Assembly (NCBI GenBank): GCA_034434695.1
Contig: DAOTYY010000015.1
Span: 1 to 33,257, forward strand
Source of the DNA: DYEC01 sp034434695
GTDB taxonomy: Bacteria; Chloroflexota; Anaerolineae; Anaerolineales; Anaerolineaceae
Length of the DNA: 33,257 nt
Direction of reading: 5' to 3'
The notes under the pieces: generated by a model
Seen by the model: only the letters and a program-made list of their open reading frames with translations
Database searches by the model: none
Told to the model about the DNA's origin: nothing
Shown: positions 32,870 through 33,257 of the stretch, one piece after another
Layout: each line of letters begins with the position of its first letter
Numbering within the stretch: position 1 is the first letter of the stretch
Made by a program: the position numbers and the translations under genes

Positions 32870-33257
32870 TTATGAACCGGTCGTAAGCTTGACCAGTTTT
32901 AACACGCATGTTGGTAAAGCAGCGCAAAAGGGCAATCCGGGTTTAAGTATGTCTAAAATGCGCCCTTGATTGGTTTTTCCGCTTTGCGGCCACCCCCCCT
33001 GGGCAGCCAGAATTGCAACGCGGCGGGCCTGTTTGAGCGGTCGCAGCCGACCTGCCCGATCGCCCTGCAGGCCGTTCGTCTCGACCATCACCGTCAGCCA
33101 AATCCCATCCACCCGCACCGCCGGCGGTACTTCCCCTGCCTGCCATGGCTTGCTGAAAGCGGCTTGTTGACCCAACGGCAGGACTTGACGATGGAGCGTA
33201 CGCAAGCCAACCGAACCCTGCAAGCGCTCGTCCAGGCTCGCTTTGATTTGCCGGTAA
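32870..33257 (-). pseudogene. Remnant of a second transposase (cut by window edge)
   Basis: The reverse frame is open from the window edge to 32870. It reads YRQIKASLDERLQGSVGLRT, then PPAVRVDGIWLTVMVETNG and RLRPLKQARRVAILAAQGG. The VDGIWLTVM block followed by LK-ARRVAIL and GGWPQSGKT resembles transposases common in Chloroflexi and Cyanobacteria, where the VDG aspartate is catalytic. Similarity stops near 32970; the last 35 or so codons (from GRILDILKPG) look like unrelated sequence read through. The downstream catalytic part is therefore missing. It is unrelated to the IS4-type element 100 bases away. The family is not determined. The gap 32783-32869 shows nothing that I can name. Confidence 0.6.

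Noticed and set aside
1..33257. tRNA, rRNA or CRISPR elements
   Set aside because: No TTCGAA-type T-loop in a cloverleaf context, no rRNA blocks and no spaced direct repeats were seen by eye.

Overview
The window reads as a piece of bacterial chromosome, most likely from Chloroflexota, class Anaerolineae. That placement is an inference from gene content: MreB, a mevalonate-type decarboxylase in a bacterium, a RpoC of about 1411 residues with a long helical insertion, RNase Y, and a HEAT-repeat/MA-family peptidase pair. No rRNA, tRNA or CRISPR array was found. Genes are dense up to about 28.1 kb. The right end is a more GC-rich accessory patch with broken genes and mobile DNA.

Left part (1-10.4 kb). 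A leftward mreB, cut by the window edge, diverges from a rightward series: UDP-GlcNAc 2-epimerase (wecB), two different SAM methyltransferases overlapping by 4 bases, an ATP-grasp ligase split by a frameshift, and a mevalonate-pathway decarboxylase. Next comes a tight rightward group: an RseP-like site-2 protease, a HEAT-repeat protein, a membrane-anchored MA-type metallopeptidase and acylphosphatase.

Middle (10.4-21.6 kb, all leftward). A membrane protein of unknown function, pth, mfd and uvrB lie in transcription order and probably form one operon. Two nucleotide-excision-repair partners, the transcription-repair coupling factor and the UvrB helicase, are therefore made together. To the right is rpoC, which stands alone with its own extended -10 promoter, a strong ribosome binding site and a terminator hairpin.

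Right-middle (21.9-28.1 kb). Rightward: a polytopic membrane protein, an M24 Xaa-Pro peptidase, an alpha/beta hydrolase and an MBL-fold hydrolase. Leftward: recX then rny (RNase Y). The 658 bases between recX and the next gene carry an extended -10 promoter, an intrinsic terminator, a long palindrome and a second terminator-like hairpin just before recX. This looks like a small RNA locus and/or an attenuated leader.

Accessory end (28.8-33.3 kb). A PIG-L deacetylase with an in-frame amber stop is translationally coupled to an ABC ATPase and an ABC-2 permease. Converging on the permease is a chimeric gene remnant that joins a RelE/HigB-type toxin fragment to a DarG-like macro domain. Next to it is an IS4-type insertion sequence with 13-bp inverted repeats and an exact 7-bp target duplication, whose transposase is frameshifted, and then the remnant of a second, unrelated transposase that runs off the window. 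I did not find a complete, convincing new system. The toxin/macro chimera and the recX leader region are the least ordinary parts.
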